The notes beneath the pieces were generated by a model. That model ran no database searches and had not been told where the DNA came from. It saw only the letters and a list, made by a program, of their open reading frames with translations. A DNA stretch of 64,000 bases from an uncultured Chitinophagaceae bacterium (GTDB lineage: Bacteria > Bacteroidota > Bacteroidia > Chitinophagales > Chitinophagaceae): NCBI GenBank assembly GCA_903884185.1, contig CAISDV010000063.1:1-64000 (forward strand), written 5' to 3'. This document shows, in pieces, positions 54,559 to 63,784 of this stretch; the stretch's first letter is position 1; every line of letters begins with the position of its first letter. Position numbers and translations under genes: made by a program.

Positions 54559-55698
54559 TTATTGAAGTACTTCCCGTGCTATCACCACTTTCTGGATCTC
54601 GGAAGTTCCTTCGCCGATGGTACACAATTTTGCATCGCGGTAATATTTTTCAACGGGAAAATCTTTGGTATAGCCATATCCACCAAATATCTGCACCGCA
54701 TCTGTTGCCACTTTCACAGCAATTTCGCTGGCATAATATTTTGCCATAGCGCTTTGCTTGGTTACTTTTTCACCACGATTTTTCAGGTCGCAACTCTGCC
54801 ATACAAGCAGGTCGGATGCCATGATCTCAGTAGCCATATCTGCCAGTTTAAAACTGATTCCCTGGAAATTAGAAATGGGCTGATCGAACTGGTGCCGTTC
54901 TTTTGAATATTGCAAAGCAGCTTCATACGCGCCTTTCGCAATACCAATTGATAATGCTGCAATAGATATTCTTCCTCCATCCAATACTTTCAATGCCTGC
55001 TTAAAACCATCGCCCACATTACCCATGCGTTGCGCATCGCTGATCCGGCAATTATCAAATATCATTTCCGTTGTTTCGCTTGCGCGCATTCCCAGTTTGT
55101 TTTCTTTTTTACCGGCGCTAAAACCTTTGGTTCCTCTCTCTACTATAAATGCGGTGGCATTATTGCTCGTGCGTGGCTCACCTGTTCTGCATATCACCAC
55201 AGCAACATCGCCGCTCTTGCCATGTGTGATCCAGCTTTTTGTTCCATTCAATACCCATTCATTTCCTTCCTGTACTGCCACTGTTTTCATATTACCCGCA
55301 TCACTGCCGGTATTGGGTTCTGTTAATCCCCATGCACCAATAAAATTTCCGCTTGCTAATTTTGGCAGGTATTTCTGTTTTTGTTCTTCGTTACCAAAAC
55401 TTAAAATATGATTTGTACAAAGTGAATTATGCGCCGCAAGGCTTAGACCGATAGAGCCGCATACTTTTGATATCTCCTGTATTACCGCATTGTATTCAAA
55501 ATAGCTTAACCCTGCACCGCCATATTTTTCAGGAACCAGCATGCCCATCATTCCCAGTTTGCCCAATTCTTTGAACACGTGAACAGGAAATTCCTGGCTC
55601 TCATCCCATTCCATGACATGAGGTTTGATATGCTGCTGTGCAAAATCTTTCGCTGTTTGCGCTACCTGCTCCGTTAATTCGCTCTGCTTAAAATTCAT
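54559..55698 (-). CDS. acyl-CoA dehydrogenase
   Basis: FAD-dependent short/medium-chain-type acyl-CoA dehydrogenase, 379 residues, for fatty acid or branched-chain acyl-CoA oxidation. Seen are the N-terminal helical domain, WGLTEPNTGSDAGNMKT at the flavin site, the FAD-binding dimer region QIFGGYGYTKDFPVEKYYRD, and the ending GEGTSEIQKVVIA with the catalytic Glu. Length is normal. The fused 2-oxoacid E1 at 1.5 kb would make branched acyl-CoAs, so a role in Val/Leu/Ile breakdown is possible but unproven. Monocistronic by flanking signals. Confidence 0.94.
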   Translation of the reverse strand: MNFKQSELTEQVAQTAKDFAQQHIKPHVMEWDESQEFPVHVFKELGKLGMMGMLVPEKYGGAGLSYFEYNAVIQEISKVCGSIGLSLAAHNSLCTNHILSFGNEEQKQKYLPKLASGNFIGAWGLTEPNTGSDAGNMKTVAVQEGNEWVLNGTKSWITHGKSGDVAVVICRTGEPRTSNNATAFIVERGTKGFSAGKKENKLGMRASETTEMIFDNCRISDAQRMGNVGDGFKQALKVLDGGRISIAALSIGIAKGAYEAALQYSKERHQFDQPISNFQGISFKLADMATEIMASDLLVWQSCDLKNRGEKVTKQSAMAKYYASEIAVKVATDAVQIFGGYGYTKDFPVEKYYRDAKLCTIGEGTSEIQKVVIAREVLQ

Positions 55699-55772
55699 TT
55701 TTGTTGGTTAAAACTTAAACTAACAATTGTTAGTTTGCAAACATAAGAGATAAAAAGCCTGTCACAAAAAAA

Positions 55773-56696
55773 TTATTGTACTGTAATATAAGGCACGATC
55801 TTATCAAACATTTCCTGGGTGATAAAAACGATCTTTTTAACATCCTCCAACTGCCGGTAAGGCCCGTGCTGTGTGCGGTAGATCACAATGGCTTTTGCGA
55901 TCTCGCGGCTGATATAGGGGTGCCGGGATATTTCAAAATCGCTGGCTGTGTTTATATTGATCTTTTTAATGGAAGCTGGTTCAATTTTCAGGTAAGGAAG
56001 TATGGATTGAAAAACTGAGTCGCTCATTCCGTAAGTTTCCTTTACCTGTTGTACAGAAAAAAATCCACCCAGCTTATCCCTGAATTTAAGAATACGATAA
56101 GGAAGCGAGCGCCCGATCCCGGGAAGCTGCATGAATTGTTCTACCGTAGCAGTATTAATATCGATGGGAGAAATATTGACTGCCTGTATTGTTATTTTAT
56201 TTTTTGGATAAGGTGTGAAGATTGGCACCGCTGGAGCTTCTATTTGTACATAAGCCATTAACCTTTCTGCCTCTTCTTTTTTCAACCCCCATATTTTGCC
56301 AATATCTGCCGCGTTGCGGAATTTTCCACCCTTTGCCCGGTAGTTTAAAATAGTAGTAATCGTTTTATCGCGGAGGCCCAATCGTTTCCAACCATTTGCA
56401 TCAATCGTATTTGGATCAAATGCAAACAATTCAGATTTTATTTCAGGGTTATGATTGACAGGTTCCAGCGCCGTTTGAAAATTTTCTTCTTTGTCACTCG
56501 CACTGTCAATGCGTGTATTTTTTCCCTGGATCTTTGCCAATGCATCCTGCAACTCTTTATTGACAAGAGGTTTTATTTTTTTTGTGGGAATGAGATAGGG
56601 CATGGCAACAAACCCTCCTATCAATAACAATAAGATGCTTGCCGCGATCCTTTCCTTTTTGGAGAAAGTAAAATAATCTTTGATGATCTTTTTCAT
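55773..56696 (-). CDS. ComEA-like helix-hairpin-helix membrane protein
   Basis: A 307-residue protein with one N-terminal membrane segment (about 15-35, ERIAASILLLLIGGFVAMPY) and three helix-hairpin-helix/ComEA-like DNA-binding repeats, near 92-150 (DPNTIDANGWKRLGL), 175-235 (DINTATVEQFMQLPGIGRSL) and 245-305 (NINTASDFEISRHPYIS). Membrane-tethered HhH proteins of this type bind DNA during transformation in other bacteria. dprA in this window fits a competence role, but it is not shown. The ATG at 56696 is preferred over an in-frame TTG at 56702. Confidence 0.85.
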   Translation of the reverse strand: MKKIIKDYFTFSKKERIAASILLLLIGGFVAMPYLIPTKKIKPLVNKELQDALAKIQGKNTRIDSASDKEENFQTALEPVNHNPEIKSELFAFDPNTIDANGWKRLGLRDKTITTILNYRAKGGKFRNAADIGKIWGLKKEEAERLMAYVQIEAPAVPIFTPYPKNKITIQAVNISPIDINTATVEQFMQLPGIGRSLPYRILKFRDKLGGFFSVQQVKETYGMSDSVFQSILPYLKIEPASIKKININTASDFEISRHPYISREIAKAIVIYRTQHGPYRQLEDVKKIVFITQEMFDKIVPYITVQ

Positions 56697-56727
56697 GAGC
56701 AACTGTTTTAGTTGGCCATTGAAAGGA

Positions 56728-57504
56728 TCATATATGCAAGGTCAAACCATCGTACGCGAGGTGTATATGCGGGGGGAGTTGTTTGCTGACATCGGCATGT
56801 TTGCCTAGCTGGTGACTGATATGCGTAAAGTACACTTCGGGTACTTCCAGTTCCAACGCCAGTTCTACGGCTTCGTTCAAACTAAAATGAGAAACATGTG
56901 CTTCTTTTCTAAGCGCATTCAATACCAATATTTTCGAGCCCCTGATCTTTTCTTTTTCTTTATCATCTATCCTATTAGCATCTGTAATATATGAAAAATC
57001 ACCAAAGCGGTAACCAAACACCATCATCTTCATGTGCCATACTAAAATGGGCGTGATACCAATATCTCCAACTTTAAAATGTGATTCATCAATTCTATGC
57101 AGGTTGATCTCCGGTACACCTGCATAACGCTGTTCAGAAAAAGCATAATAATAATCACGCTGCAATGCTTCTTCTGTTAACGCATTTGCATAAATATCCA
57201 TTGGCTTCTTCTGGAAGTAATTATATGCTTTCACATCATCCAGTCCGGCTATATGATCTTTATGGGGATGTGTAAATACAATTGCGTCCAGTTTTTTATT
57301 CTGCAGCCGAAGCATCTGATACCTAAAATCGGGCGTAGTATCTACCACCAATGTAGTATCCGAAGAACGCACCATGATACTACTGCGAAGGCGTTTATCT
57401 TTTATATCTGTTGAAGTACATACTTCACATCCGCACGCGATCATGGGAACGCCACCGCTGGTTCCGGTTCCGAGGAATGTTATTTCTAATGAAGATTGTT
57501 TCAC
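56728..57504 (-). CDS. MBL-fold metallo-hydrolase (PhnP-like)
   Basis: A 258-residue metallo-beta-lactamase-fold hydrolase. The metal motif HPHKDHIAGLDDVKAYN is typical of PhnP-type phosphodiesterases and related enzymes, and FLGTGTSGGVPMIACGCEVC at the N-terminus has the Cys pair seen in that group. Further His ligands are in LVWHMKM and YFTHISHQLG. The start is GTG at 57504. It is 31 bases from the ComEA-like gene on the same strand, so the two may be cotranscribed. The substrate, perhaps a cyclic phosphate, is unknown. Confidence 0.88.
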   Translation of the reverse strand: MKQSSLEITFLGTGTSGGVPMIACGCEVCTSTDIKDKRLRSSIMVRSSDTTLVVDTTPDFRYQMLRLQNKKLDAIVFTHPHKDHIAGLDDVKAYNYFQKKPMDIYANALTEEALQRDYYYAFSEQRYAGVPEINLHRIDESHFKVGDIGITPILVWHMKMMVFGYRFGDFSYITDANRIDDKEKEKIRGSKILVLNALRKEAHVSHFSLNEAVELALELEVPEVYFTHISHQLGKHADVSKQLPPHIHLAYDGLTLHI

Positions 57505-57526
57505 ATTACAAAATTACTGGAAAGCC

Positions 57527-57772
57527 GGTTACCGGTTGCTGGTTACCGGTTGCTGGTTACTGGTTACACGCAAGAAAAATTCATGACCAATAACGGATGT
57601 TACAATTTTATCGGAATTAAACCGGCAACTGGTAACCGGCATCTGGCAACTAGGAACCAGTTAGAGTAAAGAAAAATTCATGCCCAATAACGGATGTTAG
57701 AATTTTATCGGGGTTAAACCGGCAACCAGTAACCACCAACTGGTAACTATGAACTTGCTACCGGTAACTGCG
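57527..57772. repeat. heptamer arrays with a 97-bp duplication
   Basis: Six GGTTACC/GGTTGCT units (57527-57568), six AACCGGC-type units (57620-57661) and eight more (57717-57772). The two latter arrays are each preceded by the same ~47 bases (GAAAAATTCATG, CCAATAACGGATGTTA, AATTTTATCGG), at 57574 and 57671, so a 97-bp segment is duplicated. The last 26 bases lie inside the following minus-strand gene. Confidence 0.85.
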
Positions 57773-58010
57773 AATAGAGTTTCTGACTCTCAAGCGTGAG
57801 TTTATCAAATTGAATATCCAACTGCGGAATGAGCTCCATCAATGTATTCATGCGGCCTTCTGTGTCGAGGAATTTATTCAGCACAACAATCCTTCTCGCT
57901 TCCAGCAAACACCAGCCACTCTGGAAAGTGCCGCGTTCATAGCGGACAATATATTCAGATTCACTAAGGATATCTTCTAATTTATCTAAAGAGGATTGCG
58001 TGAATTTCAT
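57747..58010 (-). CDS. small conserved hypothetical protein
   Basis: An 87-residue cytosolic protein with helical N-terminus (FTQSSLDKLEDILSESEY) and a GWCLLEARRIVVLNKF strand region. I recognise no named family, but the composition is that of a conserved Bacteroidota protein. The last eight residues (SQLPVASS) and the TAG stop are largely encoded by heptamer repeats that extend into the gene. It is upstream of the MBL gene and downstream of porX on the same strand. The function is unknown. Confidence 0.75.
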   Translation of the reverse strand: MKFTQSSLDKLEDILSESEYIVRYERGTFQSGWCLLEARRIVVLNKFLDTEGRMNTLMELIPQLDIQFDKLTLESQKLYSQLPVASS

Positions 58011-58075
58011 AGCAGTTCTAATTCATTCAAAATTAACCCGGTGTTATTTATGAATGGAGATGTTTTATCCACACA

Positions 58076-59632
58076 TTATTTACTGATCATCTTCACCACC
58101 GGCACGATCATTTCCTCTAAACTAACGCCGCCATGCTGAAAAGTATTGCGGTAGTAGTTCACAAAATGATTGTAGTTATTTGGATAGCACAGGTATCCGT
58201 CTTCTTTTGCGAAAATATAAGACGAGTTTACCGTTGGCACTGGCAGGCCTGCTTCACGTGGATCTTTGAACGCCAGTACATCTTTTGGTTCGTAGTTAAG
58301 ATTGCGCCCGTGTTTATAGCGAAGATTGGAAGTAGTTTGTTTATCGCCCACCACTTTATAAGGCGTGTTCACGCGAACCGTTCCATGATCCGTTGCAACA
58401 ATAAGTTTGATCTTTTTATCGGCTATCTTTTTCAATGCCTGGTGCAAAGCGCTGTGTTCAAACCAGCTTTTGGTCACACTGCGGTAACTGATCTCATCGC
58501 TTGCTAGTTCTTTCAGCACTTCCATTTCCGTGCGGGCATGGCTCATCATGTCAACAAAATTGTAAACGATCACATTCAGGTCGTTGTTCAGTAAATTATG
58601 AATATTACTTACCAGGTTCTGCCCGTCCTGGTGGTTCACTACTTTGGTATAACTGCAACGTATATCATCTTTTTTCAGGCGTTTTATTTGTGCACGGAAA
58701 AACTCCTCTTCAAATAAATTTTTTCCCCCTTCATCCTCATCATTCTTCCACTGCGAAGGGAATTGCTTTTGAATATCTACCGGCAACATTCCACTGAAAA
58801 TGGCGTTGCGGCTATATTGCGTAGCAGTTGGCAAAATAGAATAGAATGTTTCTTCTTCAAGGATGCGGAAACTTTCAGCGAATATGGGTTGAATCGCTTT
58901 CCACTGATCAAAGCGCAGATTGTCTATCAGTACAAAAAAAACAGGTATCCCTTTTTCAACATGCGGAAGCACTTTGAACTGGAATAAATTATGGCTCATA
59001 ATCGGGGCTTCAGAACTTTTGGGGTTCATCCACTTGGCATAATTCTTTGATACGAATTTGAAGAACTCTGTATTGGCTTCCTGCTTTTGTGAGGCGAGTA
59101 TTTCCTGCATTTCCGGGCTATCGCTTTTCTCCATCTCCAATTCCCAATACACCAATTTTTTATATATCTCCATCCATTCATTATAGTCCGGGTTATTGTT
59201 CAATGCCATGAACAACTCACGAAACTGTTGCTGGTAAGCAGTTGTGGTTTTTTCGGCAACTAATCTTTTATTATCAATGATCTTTTTTAAACTGAGCAAT
59301 ACCTGGTTGGGGTTAACAGGTTTGATAAGGTAATCAGTGATCTGGCTGCCAATGGCATCATCCATTAAATTCTCCGTTTCATTTTTTGTGATGAGCACCA
59401 CCGGTACCTGCTGGTTGATCTCTTTGATCCTCGCCAAAGTTTCGAGCCCAGTAATGCCAGGCATCGTTTCATCCAGCAATACCACATCCACCAGGTTATT
59501 CTTTACGTGCTCGATGGCATCGAATCCATTGGCGAGGGTGGTTACTTCATATCCCTTGTTTTCGAGGAACATTTTCTGCGATTGCAGGCTTTCGATCTCA
59601 TCATCTACCCATAAAATTTTTGCAAGGGCCAT
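58076..59632 (-). CDS. porX: PorX, T9SS response regulator with PglZ domain
   Basis: A 518-residue regulator of type IX secretion. Residues 1-125 form a receiver domain with acidic pocket WVDDE (10-12), phospho-acceptor Asp 54 (VLLDETMPG), Thr 82 and Lys 104 (YLIKPVNP). A helical linker leads to a PglZ/alkaline-phosphatase-like domain (about 205-518), with LIDNLRFDQWKAI, SILPTATQYSRNAIFSG and LIVATDHGTVRVNTP carrying metal and catalytic residues. In Porphyromonas PorX works with the kinase PorY and affects T9SS gene expression. No PorY gene is in the window. The start is the ATG at 59632, directly before the first receiver strand. Confidence 0.94.
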   Translation of the reverse strand: MALAKILWVDDEIESLQSQKMFLENKGYEVTTLANGFDAIEHVKNNLVDVVLLDETMPGITGLETLARIKEINQQVPVVLITKNETENLMDDAIGSQITDYLIKPVNPNQVLLSLKKIIDNKRLVAEKTTTAYQQQFRELFMALNNNPDYNEWMEIYKKLVYWELEMEKSDSPEMQEILASQKQEANTEFFKFVSKNYAKWMNPKSSEAPIMSHNLFQFKVLPHVEKGIPVFFVLIDNLRFDQWKAIQPIFAESFRILEEETFYSILPTATQYSRNAIFSGMLPVDIQKQFPSQWKNDEDEGGKNLFEEEFFRAQIKRLKKDDIRCSYTKVVNHQDGQNLVSNIHNLLNNDLNVIVYNFVDMMSHARTEMEVLKELASDEISYRSVTKSWFEHSALHQALKKIADKKIKLIVATDHGTVRVNTPYKVVGDKQTTSNLRYKHGRNLNYEPKDVLAFKDPREAGLPVPTVNSSYIFAKEDGYLCYPNNYNHFVNYYRNTFQHGGVSLEEMIVPVVKMISK

Positions 59633-59813
59633 AGTGGGTACATTTAGATATTACATAATAAATCAAGGTCCGGTAAAAACAACCTAAATGTAGTGATCAA
59701 CTCAAATAAAGAAGATTTTAACAGGATAAATGCCCTGTTCGTATGTTCAAATATATCTCTTCGCAACACAAGTAGTACATTTGAAAAACCGCTTTAACAA
59801 ACTATCAACAGGC

Positions 59814-61025
59814 ATGGCAGTAAAACGAAAGATCATCAACGACCCGGTATATGGTTTCATCACCATTAACCACCCGCTGATCTTTGATATCATCGCACAT
59901 CCACGTTACCAGCGCCTTCGCCGCATTCACCAGATGGCATTGGCCTATTTGGTTTATCCCGGCGCGGTACATACCCGCCTGCTGCATTCGCTTGGCGCTT
60001 ATCATTTGATGGGCCTCGCAATAACAGAATTACGGGCAAAAAACACAGAGATCACAGAAGAAGAAGAAATAGCCGTAAAAGCCGCGATCCTGCTGCATGA
60101 TATCGGACACGGGCCCTTCTCACATGCTCTCGAAAACAGGTTATTGCCGGGAGTACATCATGAAGAGATAGGCTTGCAGATCATGCAGGAAATGAACAAG
60201 GAATTGGGTGGAAGATTATCCATGGCCATTGAAATATTTACCGGCAGCTATCATAAAAAATTCCTGCATCAACTCGTGAGCGGACAACTGGATGTTGACC
60301 GGATGGATTATCTAACAAGAGATAGTTTCTTCACCGGCGTAAGTGAGGGAGTGATCGGGTACGACAGAATATTAAAAATGCTGGTGGTGAGCGATGGTGG
60401 ATTAATGGTGGAAGAAAAAGGAATCTACAGCATTGAGAAATTTTTAGTCGCCCGCAGGCAAATGTACTGGCAGGTTTACCTGCACAAGACCGTGATGAGC
60501 GCCGAAAAAATGCTGGTCAATATTTTAAACAGGGTACGCATGTTAAGTGAGAAAGGAACCGATCATCTAAAAACCGGCGGAGCCACTGATTTCTTTTTGT
60601 ATGATTTTAAAGGAGAGATGAACCCTGAAATTTTAGAGAAGTTCTGCAGGCTCGATGATATTGATTTTTCTTTCGCCGTAAAACATTGGAGCAATCATCC
60701 CGATCGTGTATTAAGTGAATTGTGCAAAAGATTACTCAATCGCCAGTTGCTAAAAGTAAAACTCCGGTCAGAATCATTTGAAGAAACATTGGTAAAAGAA
60801 AAATTAAAACAGGCATCCAAGCAACTTCAGATCACCGAAGAAGAAGCAACTTATTTTGTTTTTACAGGCGAGGCCATGAATACCATGTACCGGGTTGGGG
60901 ATGAAAGAATTCATATTTTATATAAGGATGGGACAGTGAAAGATATTTCGGCCATTGACGATGCACTGATCAACCAAACCATTTCGGCCCCTGTCAGGAA
61001 ATTTTACATTTGTTCCCTGTCTTAG
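59814..61025 (+). CDS. HD domain phosphohydrolase
   Basis: A 403-residue HD-superfamily protein related to dGTP triphosphohydrolase/SAMHD1-type enzymes. Metal residues are His 53 (GAVHTRLLHSLG), His-Asp 95-96 (LLHDIGHGPFSHALE) and the later Asp in QLDVDRMDYLTRDSF. The helical C-terminal half is typical. The start at 59814 (MAVKRKIINDPVYGFI) fits the family; the frame is open from 59730. The substrate, deoxynucleotide or other phosphate ester, is not known for this subfamily. It is divergent from porX. Confidence 0.9.
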   Translation: MAVKRKIINDPVYGFITINHPLIFDIIAHPRYQRLRRIHQMALAYLVYPGAVHTRLLHSLGAYHLMGLAITELRAKNTEITEEEEIAVKAAILLHDIGHGPFSHALENRLLPGVHHEEIGLQIMQEMNKELGGRLSMAIEIFTGSYHKKFLHQLVSGQLDVDRMDYLTRDSFFTGVSEGVIGYDRILKMLVVSDGGLMVEEKGIYSIEKFLVARRQMYWQVYLHKTVMSAEKMLVNILNRVRMLSEKGTDHLKTGGATDFFLYDFKGEMNPEILEKFCRLDDIDFSFAVKHWSNHPDRVLSELCKRLLNRQLLKVKLRSESFEETLVKEKLKQASKQLQITEEEATYFVFTGEAMNTMYRVGDERIHILYKDGTVKDISAIDDALINQTISAPVRKFYICSLS

Positions 61026-61174
61026 AAACTATTTAAATTTAGTTACCATAATACCTTTCCGGTCTTAAAATCGTTATAAATAAGGAAAAGTTCAGGAGAG
61101 ACGGCCATAAAAAATATATCTTTCAGCTGTATAAACCATGGCTCCCCTGCGAGAGTCTATTTTAAAAGGAAAAC

Positions 61175-62227
61175 ATGCAATTCACTGCTGCGCAAATAGC
61201 CTTACTGGTCAATGGCAAAATTGACGGAGATGCCACTGCCGCTGTTGCTTCATTTGGGAAAATTGAAGAAGCACAGCCGGGCCAACTGGCTTTCCTGGCC
61301 AATCCTAAATACGAAGAACATCTTTATACCACGCAGGCATCTGTAATTCTTATTAATGAAAATTTAGAGTTGAAGCAGAAGCTTAGTGCCACATTGATCC
61401 GTGTACCCGATGCTTATTCTGCCTTTGCCACATTGCTGGCGAAGTACCAGGAAATGATGACGCAACAGTTAAATGGTATTCAGCAACCTTCTTATATCGC
61501 CACTACATCCACCATTGGTGAAAATGTTTTTATAGCTGCATTTACTTATGTCTCCGAAAATGTGCAGATAGGAAAGAACGTAAAAATTTTCGCAGGTGTT
61601 TTTTTGGGGAATAATGTGAAGATCGGCGACAATACATTGTTACATGCAGGTGTAAAGATCTGTCATGATTGTGTGATCGGGAATAATGTCACTATTCATG
61701 CCGGAGCAGTCATTGGTAGTGATGGGTTTGGATTTGCACCACAGACAGATGGCAGTTTTAAAAAAGTACCGCAGATAGGAAATGTAGTAGTGGAAGATTT
61801 TGTAGAGATAGGCGCTAATACCACAATAGATCGCGCTACTATCGGTTCCACGACAATAAAAGCAGGCGCCAAATTAGATAACCTGATACAGATCGCGCAT
61901 AATGTGGAAGTGGGCAATCATACCGTGATCGCTGCACAATCTGGCGTGAGCGGAAGTACCAAGATCGGCGACAATGTAATGATTGGTGGGCAGGCAGGCA
62001 TTGTAGGACATATCACCATTGCTGATGGCAGCAAGATCAATGCACAGAGCGGCGTATCAAAATCGATCAAAATAAAAAATACTGTTGTTACAGGAAGCCC
62101 GGCCCATGATTATACGGCTACGCTAAGGAGCCAGGCGGCAACACGTAACCTGCCTGAGCTCGAAAAAAGGGTGAAAGAGCTCGAAAAATTAGTACAGCAG
62201 TTATTGGCCGAAAGGGTCAATGCTTAG
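61175..62227 (+). CDS. lpxD: UDP-3-O-acylglucosamine N-acyltransferase
   Basis: Third lipid A enzyme; adds the N-linked hydroxyacyl chain from ACP. It has an N-terminal uridine-binding domain (about 1-100, [18 protein letters not shown]), then a left-handed beta-helix of hexapeptide repeats (about 105-315) with the catalytic His in [14 protein letters not shown]. The C-terminal helix ([19 protein letters not shown]) helps form the trimer. Length 350 is normal. An AAAGGAAAA purine tract precedes the ATG. It is followed 69 bases on by lpxC/fabZ and then lpxA, a lipid A cluster. Confidence 0.96.
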   Translation: MQFTAAQIALLVNGKIDGDATAAVASFGKIEEAQPGQLAFLANPKYEEHLYTTQASVILINENLELKQKLSATLIRVPDAYSAFATLLAKYQEMMTQQLNGIQQPSYIATTSTIGENVFIAAFTYVSENVQIGKNVKIFAGVFLGNNVKIGDNTLLHAGVKICHDCVIGNNVTIHAGAVIGSDGFGFAPQTDGSFKKVPQIGNVVVEDFVEIGANTTIDRATIGSTTIKAGAKLDNLIQIAHNVEVGNHTVIAAQSGVSGSTKIGDNVMIGGQAGIVGHITIADGSKINAQSGVSKSIKIKNTVVTGSPAHDYTATLRSQAATRNLPELEKRVKELEKLVQQLLAERVNA

Positions 62228-62249
62228 GCCTTTTACCGTACATTAATCT

Positions 62250-62257
62250 TATTTTTG
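62250..62257 (+). promoter_or_regulatory. TAnnTTTG -7 element for lpxC/fabZ
   Basis: TATTTTTG lies 39 bases upstream of the lpxC/fabZ ATG, in the gap after lpxD, and could give that gene its own transcript within the cluster. Confidence 0.4.
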
Positions 62258-62296
62258 CCGGATTATTCCTTCAGCCCGGAGTATAAATAAACAAGA

Positions 62297-63703
62297 ATGG
62301 ACATAAATTTCAATCCCGATAAACAACATACTTTAGGCAGTGCGGTCAGCATCAGTGGTACAGGCCTGCACACTGGTATATTGGTTGATATGACCCTGAA
62401 GCCTGCCAACCCGGGTTTTGGCATGCAGTTTCAGCGTATTGATCTCCCGACCCGCCCGGTTATTAAAGCAGACTGTGACCTGGTAACAGATACCAGTCGC
62501 GGTACTACTTTACAAGTAGGCGATGCCAAAGTGAGCACGGTGGAACATGTATTGGCTGCGCTGGTTGGAATGGGAGTTGATAATGTTCTGATTGAATTAA
62601 ATGGCCCCGAAATACCCATTATAGACGGCAGCTCCAGTCCATTTATTGAACTGATCGAAGAGGCAGGTGTCATTGAGCAGGAAGCTGCCAAAGCATGGTA
62701 CAGCCTGGATGATAATATTTACCACTACGACGAAAATAAACGTGTGGAAATGGTTGCCCTTCCTTCGGTGGAGTACCAAATTACTACACTGATAGATTTT
62801 AATAGCCCGGTTTTAGGCACACAACATGCCGGTTTAAAAAGCATCAAAGATTTTAAGGCAGAGATAGCCCCATGTCGCACATTCTGCTTTTTGCATGAGC
62901 TGGAAATGTTGCTGGATAACGATCTGGTGAAAGGTGGCGATATCAACAATGCCATCGTTGTGGTTGACAAGCCGGTGACCGATGAAGAAATGAATCGCCT
63001 GGCAAAAGCCTTCAAACGCGAAAAGATCGAAATAAAGAGTGGCGGTTACCTGAATAACCTTGAACTGCGTTTTACCAACGAACCTGCCCGGCACAAACTG
63101 CTGGATGTGGTGGGTGATCTTGCCCTGACCGGCTACCCGCTCAAAGCAAGGATCATTGCCAACCGCCCGGGGCACAGCACCAATGTGGAGTTTGCCAAAA
63201 AGATCAAACAATATATCCGGAAGAACAAGCATGTGAAGAATGTTCCGGTCTATGACCCTACTTTGCCACCTGTTTTCAGCCTGGAAAGGATCGAAAGGAT
63301 ATTACCTCACCGTTTCCCCTTCCTGTTAGTGGATAAGGTGGTGGAGCTCACAGACAAGCACATCATCGGCATAAAAAATGTCACTTTTAATGAATGGTTC
63401 TTCCAGGGGCATTTTCCCGGAAATGCAGTCATGCCGGGCGTTTTACAGGTAGAAGCCCTGGCGCAAACCGGTGGGCTTTTGTGTATCAATTCCATGCCTG
63501 AAGGCCAATACGACACTTATTTTCTGAAGATCAATAACTGTAAATTCAAGCAGAAAGTGGTGCCGGGCGATACCATGATCCTGAAAATGGAATTTGCAGG
63601 CCCCATCCGCCGCGGTATCTGCGAAATGAAGGGAACCGTGTATGTAGGGGGCAAAGTGGCTACCGAAGCCGACCTGGTGGCACAGGTGGTAAAAAGAACT
63701 TAA
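62297..63703 (+). CDS. bifunctional LpxC deacetylase / FabZ dehydratase
   Basis: A 468-residue fusion. LpxC (about 1-305) removes acetate from UDP-3-O-acyl-GlcNAc, the committed lipid A step. Its zinc ligands are His 84 (STVEHVLAAL), His 266 and Asp 270 (HKLLDVVGD), with the catalytic His in RPGHSTN near 293. FabZ (about 320-468) dehydrates 3-hydroxyacyl-ACP, with His 338 (ILPHRFPFLLVD) and Glu 386 (GHFPGNAVMPGVLQVEA). The fusion is characteristic of Bacteroidota and joins lipid A and fatty acid synthesis, which compete for hydroxyacyl-ACP. It lies between lpxD and lpxA. Confidence 0.96.
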   Translation: MDINFNPDKQHTLGSAVSISGTGLHTGILVDMTLKPANPGFGMQFQRIDLPTRPVIKADCDLVTDTSRGTTLQVGDAKVSTVEHVLAALVGMGVDNVLIELNGPEIPIIDGSSSPFIELIEEAGVIEQEAAKAWYSLDDNIYHYDENKRVEMVALPSVEYQITTLIDFNSPVLGTQHAGLKSIKDFKAEIAPCRTFCFLHELEMLLDNDLVKGGDINNAIVVVDKPVTDEEMNRLAKAFKREKIEIKSGGYLNNLELRFTNEPARHKLLDVVGDLALTGYPLKARIIANRPGHSTNVEFAKKIKQYIRKNKHVKNVPVYDPTLPPVFSLERIERILPHRFPFLLVDKVVELTDKHIIGIKNVTFNEWFFQGHFPGNAVMPGVLQVEALAQTGGLLCINSMPEGQYDTYFLKINNCKFKQKVVPGDTMILKMEFAGPIRRGICEMKGTVYVGGKVATEADLVAQVVKRT

Positions 63704-63727
63704 AACCCAAAAATTTCTTAATAAAGC

Positions 63728-63735
63728 TATTTTTG
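63728..63735 (+). promoter_or_regulatory. TAnnTTTG -7 element for lpxA
   Basis: TATTTTTG lies about 50 bases upstream of the lpxA start, in the gap after lpxC/fabZ. Confidence 0.35.
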
Positions 63736-63784
63736 TAGCGACAGCCATGTTACCTGGCATCATTTTAACGGTCAACGGTGTCTT

